Shown here: piece after piece, positions 1 through 11,122 of the stretch
Layout of the letters: the number at the start of each line of letters is the position of its first letter
Position numbering within the stretch: the stretch's first letter is position 1
From: Haliclona indistincta
Lineage: Eukaryota > Porifera > Demospongiae > Haplosclerida > Chalinidae
DNA: 64,000 nucleotides
Reading direction: 5' to 3'
Assembly: GCA_964017065.1 (NCBI GenBank)
Contig: OZ024787.1
Location: 9,099,899 to 9,163,898 of the forward strand
Made by a program: the position numbers and the translations under genes
The notes under the pieces: model-generated
Seen by the model: the letters and a program-made list of their open reading frames with translations, nothing else
Database searches by the model: none
What the model was told of the DNA's origin: nothing

Positions 1-2041
1 TTGAAGAGCATTGGGGATCAGTAGTAACAGAAAAGGGAAGTTGTTTGTCTTGCAAGAGTATAAATTATCAGTAGCATTTGATATTGTGACACAAGCATTG
101 TTTATGTTGATATCACATGACAGAAAATAGCATGAATCGATAGTGTTGTTGTCAAAGTGATCTCAGTACTCTCCTTCAGTCATTGTGGCTTGAATGCCAA
201 TATCAAAAGCTGCCTTAATGAGACAACAGAACAGTCCCAGTCCCATTCTCTTTAGCATATTTGGGAAGTGCCTTCCACAGTAACGACTCAACAAGTTTTG
301 TACTGGAATTCCAGCAACCAAGACTAGTAATGCTGGATGCATAGGGTCACCTAAAAATGTAAATGCCAATTTAGAAGGACATTGATCTGCCATTATATGT
401 TTCATACTAGAGTATCCATGTCCTGAGAGATGAAACCCAAATAGTGACAAGAGGAGCAGGAGAATGTAGAAGAATGTCTTTGTGTCCTCCACCTCTTCAG
501 TAGTGAATGGACCACCATACTTGTTCTTCCCAAGATCAATGCGTGGTGGAATGTCCTCCTCCCAGTAGGTGAATGCACTGCGACGCTCAGGGCATTTGTG
601 GTTCCAAGCATACTTCAATACATAATAGATGAGTTTGAGAGGATGGTCACCAGTTCGATCAATGTTGAAATTTTTCTTAGAGTAAACCAGCACACACAAG
701 CCGATGCATCCACACGTTAGCTGTAGAATAGTCATTATGAGTATTGCTGAGCACATCACCGTGAAATAGCTTGGGTTAGGCCATTCCCAGTAAGAGCAAA
801 GTATGCGTGGAATGTATGCGTGGGCGTACAGCTCTTGCTGGGCCAGCACTGGAGTGCGAGATGATTACGTAATGGCTGGCGTTTATACACAAATTTATAT
901 GGCGCTTATGAGAAATATAGCGATACTTTTAGCGTCTGTGTAGCGATCTCCGTATACCGCACAACCGCGTGGCCTTGCTTGCCGTCTTCGTCCAAGCACG
1001 CTCTGTGGAAGGATAAAGATTCCGCGAAGATAGGCACCAGCGCTGGCGAGCTACAGACGCACAAGCAAGGGCTACTTCGCCGAAAAAGACGGCCATTAAT
1101 AGTGCAAGCTGCTCTCAGGATGCAGTTGCTGTGTATCTGGAAGACGGAGATATTGAGGGAGCTACTTTGGAGGAACCCTTGGAAGCCAAGACAACCTCAC
1201 AACTACGCTGGTGGCTTGTGTGTCACGGGAGGTAGCAGGCTAAGTAGCCCTTGCTTGTGCGTCTGTAGCTTGCCAACGCCGGTGCCTATCCTCTTGGAAT
1301 CTTTATCCTTCCACAGAGCATGCTTGGACGAAGACGGCAAGCAAGGCCACGCGGTTGTGCGGTATACAGAGATCGCTACACAGACGCTAAAAGTATCGCT
1401 ATATTTCTCATAAGCGCCATATAAATTCGTGTATAAACGCCAGCCATTACGTAATCATCTCGCACTCCAGGCTAGCCCGGAAGCCAATTTACCAGTCATT
1501 AACGCTAATGAAATTCTTTAGGCTCTTATTGGGAATGGCCTAAGAAGAATAATACCCCATGAGACACATACAATGCAATTAGTCGTCCCACATTACAGCT
1601 CCAATAGTAGCCATGAAAAAATAGACTGAGCTGATCTGAGGAGGCCTCTAGCATCTGGTCCATTCCAAACTGAATAGCAGTAGATTCAAACAAACCCATT
1701 GAAATGAGAACAATAGCAAGAGCTAACCCAGCAAAAAGGAATAAGCCTCTATCATAGATGAAGCTAACAAACAAAGCCAATGACACAATCAAGAGAACTG
1801 TGCCCACTATCATCAAGATAAAGGAGACGAGTATAAACTTGTATCTGGTAAAGTAGACATCAGCTAGCCATCCAAGCAGAGGGTAGAGAAGATAAGCAAC
1901 TGATTGACTGATTAGAAAAGCAATCACTCCATCTTTTCTGACTGTGTGAAATAATGGAAAATCTGATCCTATCACTGACACATGCATTAAGAAGCAACAA
2001 AGAATAACCAAACGAGCAGCCTTTGGTAGCATCTTGTACAT
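1..2041 (-). pseudogene. POT/PTR-family transporter, copy A (interrupted, runs off the window)
   Basis: This is a broken minus-strand paralogue of the intact transporters at 9341, 11585 and 16889. The N-terminal part (2041 down to about 1543) keeps the first transmembrane segments, the POT signature GWLADVYFTRYKF and the FGMDQMLEASSDQ signature. The coding sequence is then cut by a 766-bp palindromic element (777-1542) and resumes at about 776, so roughly 73 bp of coding sequence are missing compared with copy B. Further on, a TGT cysteine codon found in all paralogues is TGA here (163-165), after which the homologous frame stays open to the window edge. Three lesions (insertion, deletion, nonsense) make a functional product unlikely. 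The last ~150 codons lie outside the window. The pseudogene call is firm; the nonsense codon alone could be a sequencing error. Confidence 0.9.
777..1542. mobile_element. Palindromic (foldback) DNA element inside POT copy A
   Basis: The ends are inverted copies (TTAGGCCATTCCCAGTAAGA at the left, complement GGGAATGGCCTAA at the right). A long stretch around 848-1090 is the reverse complement of about 1245-1470, giving a hairpin with arms of roughly 230-250 bp. It carries no transposase; open frames inside it are by-products of the palindrome. Compared with copy B the insertion is accompanied by loss of about 73 bp of target, and no clear target-site duplication is visible. Superfamily not assigned. 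Confidence 0.85.
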
Positions 2042-2535
2042 GTACGTATTAGGTAGCTATATTCAACAAACAGTACTTACAGTCTGTGGGTCAATACAGC
2101 ATGGTTGTTGTATATAACAACAATTCTTTTATGTTATTTACTGTCATGTGTACACTGTTCACAATTATATACATCTATGTCCTTTGCATGCAATGAAAGT
2201 TTACAACACATTGCAGCTGCTTGAAACTGTTTGTAATTTGCAAGTTGTTTTCATATTCTCTATACCTCTTGATCAAATTTTGCTCTATATTGATATTTTA
2301 ACTCATATTGTCAGGTTTTCTTCTAATCTATTTATGTAGCTACTAGGTGCATGACTTAATTCCTAAGATAGTTATTTTTCAATCACCTGTAACACTGATG
2401 AAACCCCAGATCCCCTGTCAACAAAATTTTATGATGTCGTTAGTGAAAAATACAACAGTTTTACTGTACTTACAATTCATGTGATAAGTTATTGCACTCA
2501 CATGCAAAGGATATGAATAATAGCAAACAATTATG
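2042..2535. other. Spacer upstream of POT copy A, with a fragment of a palindromic MITE
   Basis: No gene is seen. Around 2345-2400 the sequence (TGACTTAATTCCTAAGATAG and following) matches part of the palindromic MITE at 6078-8388, so this spacer shares ancestry with the spacer at about 8290-8530. Confidence 0.5.
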
Positions 2536-2811
2536 TTAATTAACTACAATTGACCTTATAGAACCATAGTTCTGTTTTGATTCCAACAAGCCTTCTCTAT
2601 CTAGATAACTTTCATCACTACACTCATCATCACTTTCAGATTCATTGCTGTCAGTATCATCCTGCTGAGCTAGTTCTCTCTCGTATATCTCCTCTATCAG
2701 AAGCTGCTCATGAATGAACAGAGGAGCTATATGAGAGAGAAATATCCCAAACACAATAATACTACAGAGAACAATGAAACTAAAAGTGACGAATCTATAG
2801 TATGCAATCAA
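2536..2811 (-). pseudogene. Relic of a POT-transporter C-terminal tail (first)
   Basis: The last ~56 codons match the cytosolic tail of the intact transporters (acidic stretch, DREGLL, YGSI and the SIVVN ending of copy D). The upstream part of this 91-codon frame does not match transporter membrane segments. A further degenerate tail fragment lies at about 2840-2895. There is no body of the gene, so this is a leftover of a deleted tandem copy. An equivalent relic stands at 8531-8800 in the same position relative to the next gene, showing that a ~6-kb unit was duplicated. Expression as a short protein is possible but unsupported. Confidence 0.8.
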
Positions 2812-3351
2812 ATGGTACAGTTATTTTTAGCTTCTAAATCATCACTATAATGACTCAGTGCCATCCTGCTCAACTATAACTACCTCTCGTATCAGATAAC
2901 TCACTATCCATGACACAATTAAGTTAAAAAGTATAACCACACATCAATGATGAGCCCATTCAGTTAGAAGTTTGAGCATCATGAATATACTATAGATTTG
3001 TCTGAGGGAATTACACTACCGGTATACCTCAGATACACCTTACTATGTTTTACCAGCAGCATTACCCGGGCATTGATCGACATTATACGTATACACAGTT
3101 GAGAACGTCATACAAGGAAATATTAATTTTGTCAACCACATGGACTTTGGACATCTATTTCTTTTGCCATCCAGGTATAGCACTGTGTGGATTTGAATAC
3201 AAAAAGGAGGTACATGTATGCATGTTAATTTTACAATAATTATTATAGATAAAACTGTAAGTGCAGGATAACTGTTTACTTTGCTGTCTTAATACACTGA
3301 AACAAAAAATGACTTAATTCTGCTTTCTTTGCACAAAATATTGTTTAGTGA

Positions 3352-5879
3352 TTATTTTAAGATAGAACCATAACATTGTTTTGATCCTAACAAGCCTTCT
3401 CTTTCTAGATAGCTTTCGTCAATACTCTCATCATTAGGTTCATTACTTTCAGTTTCATTGTCTTCAATATTATTGTGTTGATATATTTCTCTCTCGTATA
3501 TCTCCTCTATCAGATGCTGTTCATTCACCACCTCATCTCGCAGACGATATCGGTACCGCCTAGATACGCACAAGTTCATCACCAGTGATAGAAAAATGAA
3601 TCCTGTTTTAATGCCATGGAGTATTTCCCATGAAGTGCCTTCAGTGGTAAACAGTTCAAGTGTTTGTACAAACAGATAGTTGATAGCAAGAAAAGCATAC
3701 CACACACCAGGAGGTCCCAGAAAGAAAAATTACCGACCCCAGGCCAAAAAGTGGGTGGGTGGGTTGAGAGGTTTTTTACACAAAAAGTCATTTTACGTAA
3801 ATTTTAGCCACTACATTTCTGGTGCTCTATAGAGTATTTTTGCAGGTTCTTGACACCAGAGGAGGTCTATATCATGCGGATATAACTTGCTTTTGTTATT
3901 ATTTACAGTGTGAATTATACATAAACTGTAAAACGCAGGTATTATGCTGAGAAGGGTGTGGACTGGAGGCGTGGCTAGCATAGCTGGTCCTGAGCCAGGC
4001 AGTTATTCTACTCACCAGCTTCTGCGGTAGATTCAGCTGCACTCAGCTCTTGAGTGGTGTTCTTCCGTCGAAAGAAGCTATCCAATCGTGGAGTTTTAGC
4101 AGCATCGGGTGCTTTTCTGTGACGAGCATTGCGCTTGTGCTCTGAAACGTGGTCGAGTCGCGCTTAATCTTGGTTACATTCACAGCGGTAGTGCAGTCGC
4201 TTTCTGGTCTCTGCTGCTGGAGCAGTGTTCTGCATGATCGCGATCGATACAAGGCTGACGCACACGCGCTATCGACAATGAGCTACGTGTACGCGATCGA
4301 CGATCGTCATCTTTTCATGAATATTAATTCAGTTTGACTTGTGAATATTATTATATGACACGTTATGACGTAGTGGGTTGGTGGGTATTGGGGCTATGTA
4401 AAAAACCGGCCTGGGGTCGAAATTTTCCGCCACTGGAACCCCCTGCCACACACCAATGAGAAGTCCTTTCAGTCGAAGAGGAGCCTGAGCACAGATAAAC
4501 TCAAGAGCAGTCATGAACACAAGAAGAATAGACAAGCCTTGAAGAGCATTGGGGATCAAAAGTAACAGAAAAGGGATGTTGTTTGTCTTGCAAGAGTATA
4601 AATTATCAGTAGCATTTGATATCGTGACACAAGCATTGTTTATGTTGATGTCACATGCCAGAAAATAGCATGAATCATAGACATTGTTGTCAAAATGATC
4701 ACAGTACTCTCCTTCAGTCATTGTGACTTGAATGCCAATGTCAAAAGCTGCCTTAATGAGACAACAGAACAGTCCCAGTCCCATTCTCCTTAGCATATTT
4801 GGGAAGTGCCTTCTGCAGTAACGACTCAACAAGTTTTGCACTGGAATTCCAGCGACCAAGACTAGTAATGCTGGATGCATAGGGTCAGCTACAAATGTAA
4901 AGGCCATTTTAGTAGGACATTGATCTGCCATTATTTGTTTTATACTAGAATATCCATGTCCTGATAGATGAAACCCAAATAGAGACAAGAGTAGCAAGAG
5001 AATGCAAAAGAATGTCTTTGTGTCCTCCACCTCTTCAGTAGTGAATGGTCCACCATACTTGTTCTTCCCAAGATCAATGCGTGGCGGAATGTCCTCCTCC
5101 CAGTAGGTGAATGCACTGCGACGTTCAGGGCATTTGTGGTTCCAAGCATACCTCAATACATTGTAGATGAGTTTGAGAGGATGGTCACCAGTTCGATCAA
5201 TGTTGAAGTGTTTCCTAGAATAAATCAGCACACACAAGCCAATGCATCCACACGTTAGCTGTAGAATAGTCATGATAAATATTGCTGTGCACATCACCGT
5301 GAAATAGCTTGGGTATAAATCATGGTGCAGATCAATTGGATTTTGCATTCTCACTGTGATGTGGCACTGGCTGTAGAAGAATAATACCCCATGAGACACA
5401 TACAATGCTATCAGTCGTCCCACATTACAGCTCCAATAGTACCCATGAAAAAATAGACTGAGCTGATCTGAGGAGGCCTCTAGCATCTGGTCCATTCCAA
5501 ACTGAATAGCAGTAGATTCAAACAAACCCATTGAAATGAGAACAATAGCAAGAGCTAATCCAGCAAAAAGAAATAAGCCTCTATCATAGATAAAGCTAGC
5601 AGACAAAGCCAATGCCACGATCGAGATAACTGTGCCCACTATCATCAAGATGAAGGAGAGGAGTATAAACTTGTATCTGGTAAAGTAGACATCAGCTAGC
5701 CATCCAAGCAGAGGGTAGAGTAGATAAGCAACTGATTGACTGATTAGAAAAGCAAGCACTCCATCTTGTCTTTCTGTGTGAAAGAATGGAAAGTCTGATC
5801 CTATCACTGACACGTGCATTAAGAAGCAACAAAGAATAACCAAACAAGCAGCCTTTGGCAGCATCTTGTACATGCACAT
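3352..5879 (-). pseudogene. POT/PTR-family transporter, copy B, split by a hAT-like element
   Basis: The first 478 codons (5879 to 4446) form an uninterrupted transporter frame with all signatures seen in copy C. The final ~116 codons (about 3707 to 3352) are also open and end in the acidic tail with EREGLL and YGSI. The two parts are separated by a 738-bp element (3708-4445) flanked by an 8-bp direct repeat. As it stands the frame runs into the element and stops after about 38 foreign residues, so the product would lack the last membrane segments and the sorting tail. Apart from the insertion no lesion is seen, so the disruption looks recent. A truncated transporter or removal of the element as an intron cannot be excluded without transcripts. 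Confidence 0.9.
3708..4445. mobile_element. Non-autonomous hAT-like element
   Basis: Bounded by the 8-bp direct repeat CCACACAC (3700-3707 and 4446-4453), the length typical of hAT insertions. The intact paralogues have a single CCACACAC at this site. The ends are imperfect inverted repeats: CAGGAGGTCCCAG at the left and, read inward on the other strand, CAGGGGGTTCCAG at the right. A second inverted pair, ACCCCAGGCC and GGCCTGGGGT, lies just inside. No transposase frame is present. Confidence 0.9.
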
Positions 5880-6284
5880 TCTTTAGATAGCATAAAAATT
5901 TGTCATGCTATATTCTGTTAACTATGGCAGACAGCTTATAGCCTTGTTAGTAAAATACAAAAGCTAGTGTTTGTAGTGTTGTATATGTCAACAATTCTTT
6001 TGAGCTTTTTGATGCACAAAAGAACACAGATACACATTGTTTACAACAACATGCAATACACAATACACTGTTTTCAAAATTAATGTGGTTTGGTCTGATC
6101 TTGTTTATTCGGATACAGGTGATCAATAGAGCCTCATTTTAGGAATTAAGTCATACACTGCATAGATCATGAGAAGAAAAACCAGACTTTAGGGGTTGCT
6201 GTATCAAATTTTAGGGTGAAATTTGCACTGAGACGTCTATGAAACAGCTGCAATTACTTTCATTGTTAGTAGACAACAGATGGA

Positions 6285-6416
6285 GATGTATATTTATTTA
6301 TTTCCATCTGTATCCATCTGTATCTGTATCTCCATCATCTCCAGATGTATATTTATACATTTCCATCTGTATCTGTATCTCCATCATCTCCAGATGTATA
6401 TTTATACATCTCCATC
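6285..6416. repeat. Short tandem repeat in the MITE loop
   Basis: Repeated units containing CATCTGTATCTCCATCATCT and CAGATGTATATTTATAC, about 45-50 bp each, roughly two and a half copies. The frame through it would encode a low-complexity S/I/Y-rich peptide and is not considered a gene. Confidence 0.7.
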
Positions 6417-7065
6417 TTTTGTCTACTAACAATGAAAGTAATTGCAGCAGTTTCATAGACGTCTCAGTGAGCAAATTTTACTCTAAAATTTGATACAGCA
6501 ACCTCTAAAGTCTGGTTTTTCTTCTCATGACCTATGATGCAGTGTATGACCAAGGGCTCAATGAACCTTAGCAGCTAGAGGGCATGCAACTCTGCGAAAG
6601 TACCGAAACGAAGAGGATTGATCCCTCGGCTCTTGTAGTGTAGACGGCATAGTGCTGACTGTTACTATAAATAGTTATCCGTATAATCACGTAAACTTAA
6701 CATAAACGGCCGTTCGCAAAAGTTTGCAGGCGTGTCCTGACTTACTTCCGGTTACCACAGGGCGGCAGCGCGTATCAAGAGCGGCAGCTAGTGACTCAGT
6801 GCCGAATCTACATGTATTGTATCTAAAGCACCTATGAGTACAACGGTGGCTGCCACAGGCCCACAGCTTTGCGCAAGAAGTACAGACGCCTGAGACAGCA
6901 GATCCATTCTCCAGAACCGCTCTCTAGGTCCATCTTCGCCTTTGCTTCATGCGCGCTATGCAGTATCGATGGCGACATCGACAGTACAGTGTGTATTCGC
7001 GCGCTCTCAGCAGATCATGCTAGTACACGTGACTAACCGGAAACATTAACGTATTAATAGTTAAA

Positions 7066-7381
7066 GAAAATAAAAAGATTTCTATCGAAATCAAAAGGAT
7101 GTAGGGTTGTGAAATCTACCACTGGTCCACAATGTAAATCTAACAAGGAACAAGCATGGAATGTTAACACGATTGACTTGCTAACAGACCATAGATCCCT
7201 ACATCGATCAGTGACAAAATATTGATCTTAAGTACAGCCACTGATGTAGGGATCTATGGTCTGTTAGCAAGTCAATCGTGTTAACATTCCATGCTTGTTC
7301 CTTGTTAGATTACATTGTGGACCAGTGGTAGATTTCACAACCCTACATCCTTTTGATTTCGATAGAAATCTTTTTATTTTC
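7066..7381. mobile_element. Near-perfect palindromic MITE (316 bp)
   Basis: The left arm starts GAAAATAAAAAGATTTCTAT and is repeated inverted at the right end. A second member with the same core (TTTCTAACGAAATCAAA...GGATGTA) lies at 27097-27484. The element is nested within the CAAGGG-type element, giving three levels of insertion here. Confidence 0.85.
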
Positions 7382-7389
7382 TTGTTTGT

Positions 7390-8160
7390 GTCATTTTTTT
7401 CTTTTTCAGTTCAATATCATGCACGTACTGAGTCGTCTTTGTCATGGTTTCCACCATTACTTTAGTTTTCCAGCTGTTCATGGCTTTTATTTATTGTTAA
7501 CAATTTTAAACACGTAGCTAAAAATTATTATTGTGTACAATCATTTCGCCTACGCATGCATGCAATCAGTGCATACGAGCCCCGCCCACACTTGTTTGTA
7601 GACCTGTACGGCGGTTATAATTATCTGGCAAGCGCAGAATGGTGATCCTACACGAGCTTGCCGTTCTTCGAAGATGCCAGACAAATATGTGTTCTCCGTG
7701 ATCCATACGGCGGGGCGATACTGAAGCTTAGTGCTTGGTCACGTGCGCTAGCCAGTCACGTGCGTATTGCGCAATCCCATTAATGGCGTCTAACACTTAG
7801 CTCACAATGGATCACGATCGAGAACTCGCGGAATTTAGATCGCCGTTTCGCTAAAAACAATGTTCAAAAGGGACATGCCAGGAGAATTTCACGACTGTTC
7901 GTGGGTGTTTTGGTCTCGGCACTACTCGCGTAAAGGCGCTAGGCGAGTTGAAGAAAGAAGAAGAAGAAAACGAAGATGACGAAACTCGATTTTCACCGTT
8001 TCCAGGTTCGTCACTTTAGTAACAATTTCGAGCAGTCTCCTTGCTATTGTAAGATGGGGCAACGCCAGAGAGAAGATCTAAGTGTCTTTGGACGTATAAA
8101 ATTCATCACCAGGCGAAATATCAGCGTTTGAACGCTAATACATTGTATGTAGCCGCCATC
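7390..8160. other. Interior of the CAAGGG-type element, no gene recognised
   Basis: More GC-rich than its surroundings, with a purine-rich stretch (GAAGAAAGAAGAAGAAGAAAA, about 7947-7967). No open frame of useful length or recognisable similarity was found. Confidence 0.4.
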
Positions 8161-8530
8161 TTTTTTCTCGTTCAACCCTACATAGGGAGGCACTACCGTG
8201 CCTCCCTACTAAATTCTATTTATAGTAACACTCAGCACTATGCCGTCTACATTAGTTGCATGCCCTCTCGCCGCTTCGCGGCTCGATATGCCCTTGGTAT
8301 GACTTAATTCCTAAAATGAGGCTCTATTGATCACCTGTATCTGAGTAAACAAGATCAGACCAAACTACATTATTCAAAATTGCTGAAACTCCACTAAAGT
8401 TTAGGTTCTCTATCAATATTATTCATTGATATGCAAAGATAATGTTGTCATTAGAAATAAAAACTCTCTGCTCTCAATAAGTGTCAAGTTATAATTATTA
8501 TTGCACTAACTACCAATTACAATAATTATG

Positions 8531-8800
8531 TCAATTGACTACAATTGACCTTATAGAACCGTAGTTCTGTTTTGATTCCAACAAGCCTTCTCTATCTAGA
8601 TAACTTTCATCACTACACTCATCATCACTTTCAGATTCAATGCTGTCAGTATCATCCTGCTGAGCTAGTTCTCTCTCGTATATCTCCTCTATCAGATACT
8701 GCTCATGAATGAACAGAGGAGCTATATGAGAGAGAAATATCCCAACACAATAATACTGCAGAGAACAATGAAACTGAAGTGATGAATCTATAGTATGCAA
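8531..8800 (-). pseudogene. Relic of a POT-transporter C-terminal tail (second)
   Basis: Nearly identical in sequence and position to the relic at 2536-2811: the final ~56 codons match the transporter tail (DREGLL, YGSI, SIVVN ending), with no upstream transporter body. A further degenerate tail fragment lies at about 8860-8895. Both relics stand upstream of the 3' end of the next transporter gene, so they arose before duplication of the ~6-kb unit. Confidence 0.8.
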
Positions 8801-9340
8801 TCAATAAAGTATAGTTATTTTTAGCTACTAAATCATCACTATAATGACTCAGTGCCATCCTGCTCAACTATAACTACCTCTCGTATCAGATAACTCAATA
8901 TACACAATTAAGTTAAAAAGTATAACCACACACCAATGATGAGCCCATTCAGTTAGAAGTTTGAGCATCATGAATGTACTATAGATTTGTCTATGGGAAT
9001 TACACTACCGGTATACCTCAGATACACCTTACTATGTTTTACCAGCAGCACTACCCGGGTATTGATCGACATTATACGTATACACAGTTGAGAACGTCAT
9101 ACAAGGAAATATTTGTCAACCACATGGACTTTGGACATCTATTTCTTTTGCCATCCAGGTATAGCACTGTGTGGGTTTGAATACAAAAAGGAGGTACATG
9201 CATGTGTGCATGTTTCTTTTTACAATAATTATTATAGATAAAACTGTAAGTGCAGCATAACTGTTTACTTTGCTGTCTTAATACACTGAAACAAAAAATG
9301 ACTTAATTTTGTTATCTTTGCACAAAATATTGTTTAGTGA

Positions 9341-11122
9341 TTACTTTGAGATAGAACCATAACTTTGTTTTGATCCTAACAAGCCTTCTCTTTCTAGATA
9401 GCTTTCATCAGTACTCTCATCATTAGGTTCATTACTTTCAGGTTCATTGTCTTCAATATTATTGTGTTGAGACATTTCTCTCTCGTATATCTCCTCTATC
9501 AGATACTGTTCATTCACCACCTCATCTCGCAGACGATATCGGTACAGCCTAGACAAAAACAAGTTCATCACCAGTGATAGAAAAATGAATCCTGCTTTAA
9601 TGCCATTGAATATGTCCCATGAAGTGCCTTCAGTAGTAAACAGTTCAAGTGTTTGTACAAACAGATAGTTGATAGCAAGAAAAGCATACCACACACCAAT
9701 GAGGAGTCCTTTCAGTCGAAGAGGAGCCTGAGCACAGATAAACTCAAGAGCAGTCATGAAGACTAGAAGAATAGACAAGCCTTGAAGAGCATTGGGGATC
9801 AGTAGTAACAGAAAAGGGATGTTGTTTGTCTTGCAAGAGTATAAATTATCAGTAGCATTTGATATCGTGACACAAGCATTGTTTATGTTGATATCACATG
9901 CCAGAAAATAGCATGAATCGATAGTGTTGTTGTCAAAATGATCACAGTACTCTCCTTCAGTCATTGTGACTTGAATGCCAATGTCAAAAGCTGCCTTAAT
10001 GAGACAACAGAACAGTCCCAGTCCCATTCTCCTTAGCATATTTGGGAAGTGCCTTCTGCAGTAACGACTCAACAAGTTTTGCACTGGAATTCCAGCGACC
10101 AAGACTAGTAATGCTGGATGCATAGGGTCACCTAAAAATGTAAATGCCAATTTAGAAGGACATTGATCTGCCATTATATGTTTCATACTAGAGTATCCAT
10201 GTCCTGAGAGATGAAACCCAAATAGTGAAAAGAGGAGCAGGAGAATGCAAAAGAATGTCTTTGTGTCCTCCACCTCTTCAGTAGTGAATGGACCACCATA
10301 CTTGCTCTTCCCAAGATCAATGCGTGGCGGAATGTCCTCCTCCCAGTAGGTGAATGCACTGCGACGCTCAGGGCATTTGTGGTTCCAAGCATACTTCAAT
10401 ACATTGTAGATGAGTTTAAGAGGATGGTCACCAGTTCGATCAATGTTGAATTTTTTCTTAGAGTAAACCAGCACACACAAGCCGATGCATCCACATGTTA
10501 GCTGTAGAATAGTCATGACAAGTATTGCCGAGCACATCACCGTGAAATAGCTTGGGTGTAAATCATGATACAGATCAATTGGATTGTGCATTGTCACTGT
10601 AATGTGGCACTGGCTATAGAATAATAATACCCCATGAGACACATACAATGCTATCAGTCGTCCCACATTACAGCTCCAATAGTACCAATGAAAAAGTAGA
10701 CTGAGCTGATCTGAGGAGGCCTCTAGCATCTGGTCCATTCCAAACTGAATAGCAGTAGATTCAAACAAACCCATAGAAATGAGAACAACAGCAAGAGCTA
10801 ACCCACGAAAAAAGAATAAGCCTCTATCATAGATAAAGCTAACAGACAAGGCCATTGCCACAATCAAGAGAACTGTACCCACTATCATCAAGATAAAGGA
10901 GAGGAGTATAAACTTGTATCTGGTAAAGTAGACATCAGCTAGCCATCCAAGTAGAGGGTAGAGTAGATAAGCAACTGATTGACTGATTAGAAAAGCAAGC
11001 ACTCCATCTTGTCTTTCTGTGTGAAACAACGGGGAATCTGATCCTATCACTGACACGTGCATTAAGAAACAGCAAAGAATAACCAAACAAGCAGCCTTTG
11101 GTAGCATCTTGTACATGCACAT
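9341..11122 (-). CDS. POT/PTR-family membrane transporter, copy C (593 aa)
   Basis: Intact single-exon gene for a polytopic membrane protein of the proton-dependent oligopeptide transporter family (SLC15 in animals, NPF in plants), which moves di- and tripeptides or other small solutes. Evidence: GWLADVYFTRYKF at residues 59-71; QFGMDQ...DQLSLLFHWYYWSCNVG at 126-154; cytosolic loop with KYGGPFTTEEVEDTKTF at 274-290; LEFICAQAPLRLKG at 459-472. The length is normal for the family. A luminal/extracellular loop (about 383-435) carries several Cys and an N-A-T glycosylation site. The N-terminal helix lacks the ExxER proton-coupling motif. The cytosolic tail is acidic and ends with EREGLL (577-582) and YGSI (588-591), matching dileucine and YxxPhi sorting signals, so an endosomal/lysosomal location is inferred. 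Substrate unknown. The start could also be the Met at residue 3 or 6. Confidence 0.93.
   Translation of the reverse strand: MCMYKMLPKAACLVILCCFLMHVSVIGSDSPLFHTERQDGVLAFLISQSVAYLLYPLLGWLADVYFTRYKFILLSFILMIVGTVLLIVAMALSVSFIYDRGLFFFRGLALAVVLISMGLFESTAIQFGMDQMLEASSDQLSLLFHWYYWSCNVGRLIALYVSHGVLLFYSQCHITVTMHNPIDLYHDLHPSYFTVMCSAILVMTILQLTCGCIGLCVLVYSKKKFNIDRTGDHPLKLIYNVLKYAWNHKCPERRSAFTYWEEDIPPRIDLGKSKYGGPFTTEEVEDTKTFFCILLLLFSLFGFHLSGHGYSSMKHIMADQCPSKLAFTFLGDPMHPALLVLVAGIPVQNLLSRYCRRHFPNMLRRMGLGLFCCLIKAAFDIGIQVTMTEGEYCDHFDNNTIDSCYFLACDININNACVTISNATDNLYSCKTNNIPFLLLLIPNALQGLSILLVFMTALEFICAQAPLRLKGLLIGVWYAFLAINYLFVQTLELFTTEGTSWDIFNGIKAGFIFLSLVMNLFLSRLYRYRLRDEVVNEQYLIEEIYEREMSQHNNIEDNEPESNEPNDESTDESYLEREGLLGSKQSYGSISK

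Larger units (their letters stand above)
6551..8296. mobile_element. CAAGGG-type DNA element nested in the MITE
   Basis: Starts CAAGGGC and ends GCCCTTG, flanked by the direct repeat GTATGAC (6544-6550 and 8297-8303). The uninterrupted MITE arm at 6151 keeps a single GTCATAC, the complement of the empty site. The true TSD is 7 bp, or 5 bp (TATGA) if the ends are read as CCAAGGGC/GCCCTTGG. Both ends carry the inverted motif GAGGGCATGCAACT...GACGGCATAGTGCTGA. The interior at about 6706-7045 is the reverse complement of the sequence at 63660-64000, a second member of the family. No transposase frame is seen. Confidence 0.8.
6078..8388. mobile_element. Palindromic MITE (about 560 bp) with a nested 1.7-kb insertion
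   Basis: The arms are inverted copies: TTTGGTCTGATCTTGTTTA... near 6092 against ...TAAACAAGATCAGACCAAA near 8373. The inner palindrome 6151-6549 is read continuously (TCATACACTGCAT at one end, ATGCAGTGTATGA at the other). The right arm is interrupted by the element at 6551-8296. The loop (about 6285-6416) holds a short tandem repeat of CATCTGTATCTCCATCATCT-like units. An internally deleted relative lies at about 11289-11430, upstream of POT copy D. Confidence 0.8.

Noticed and set aside
979..1413. A 144-codon plus-strand frame
   Set aside because: It lies across the palindromic element in POT copy A; its two halves mirror each other, with no domain.
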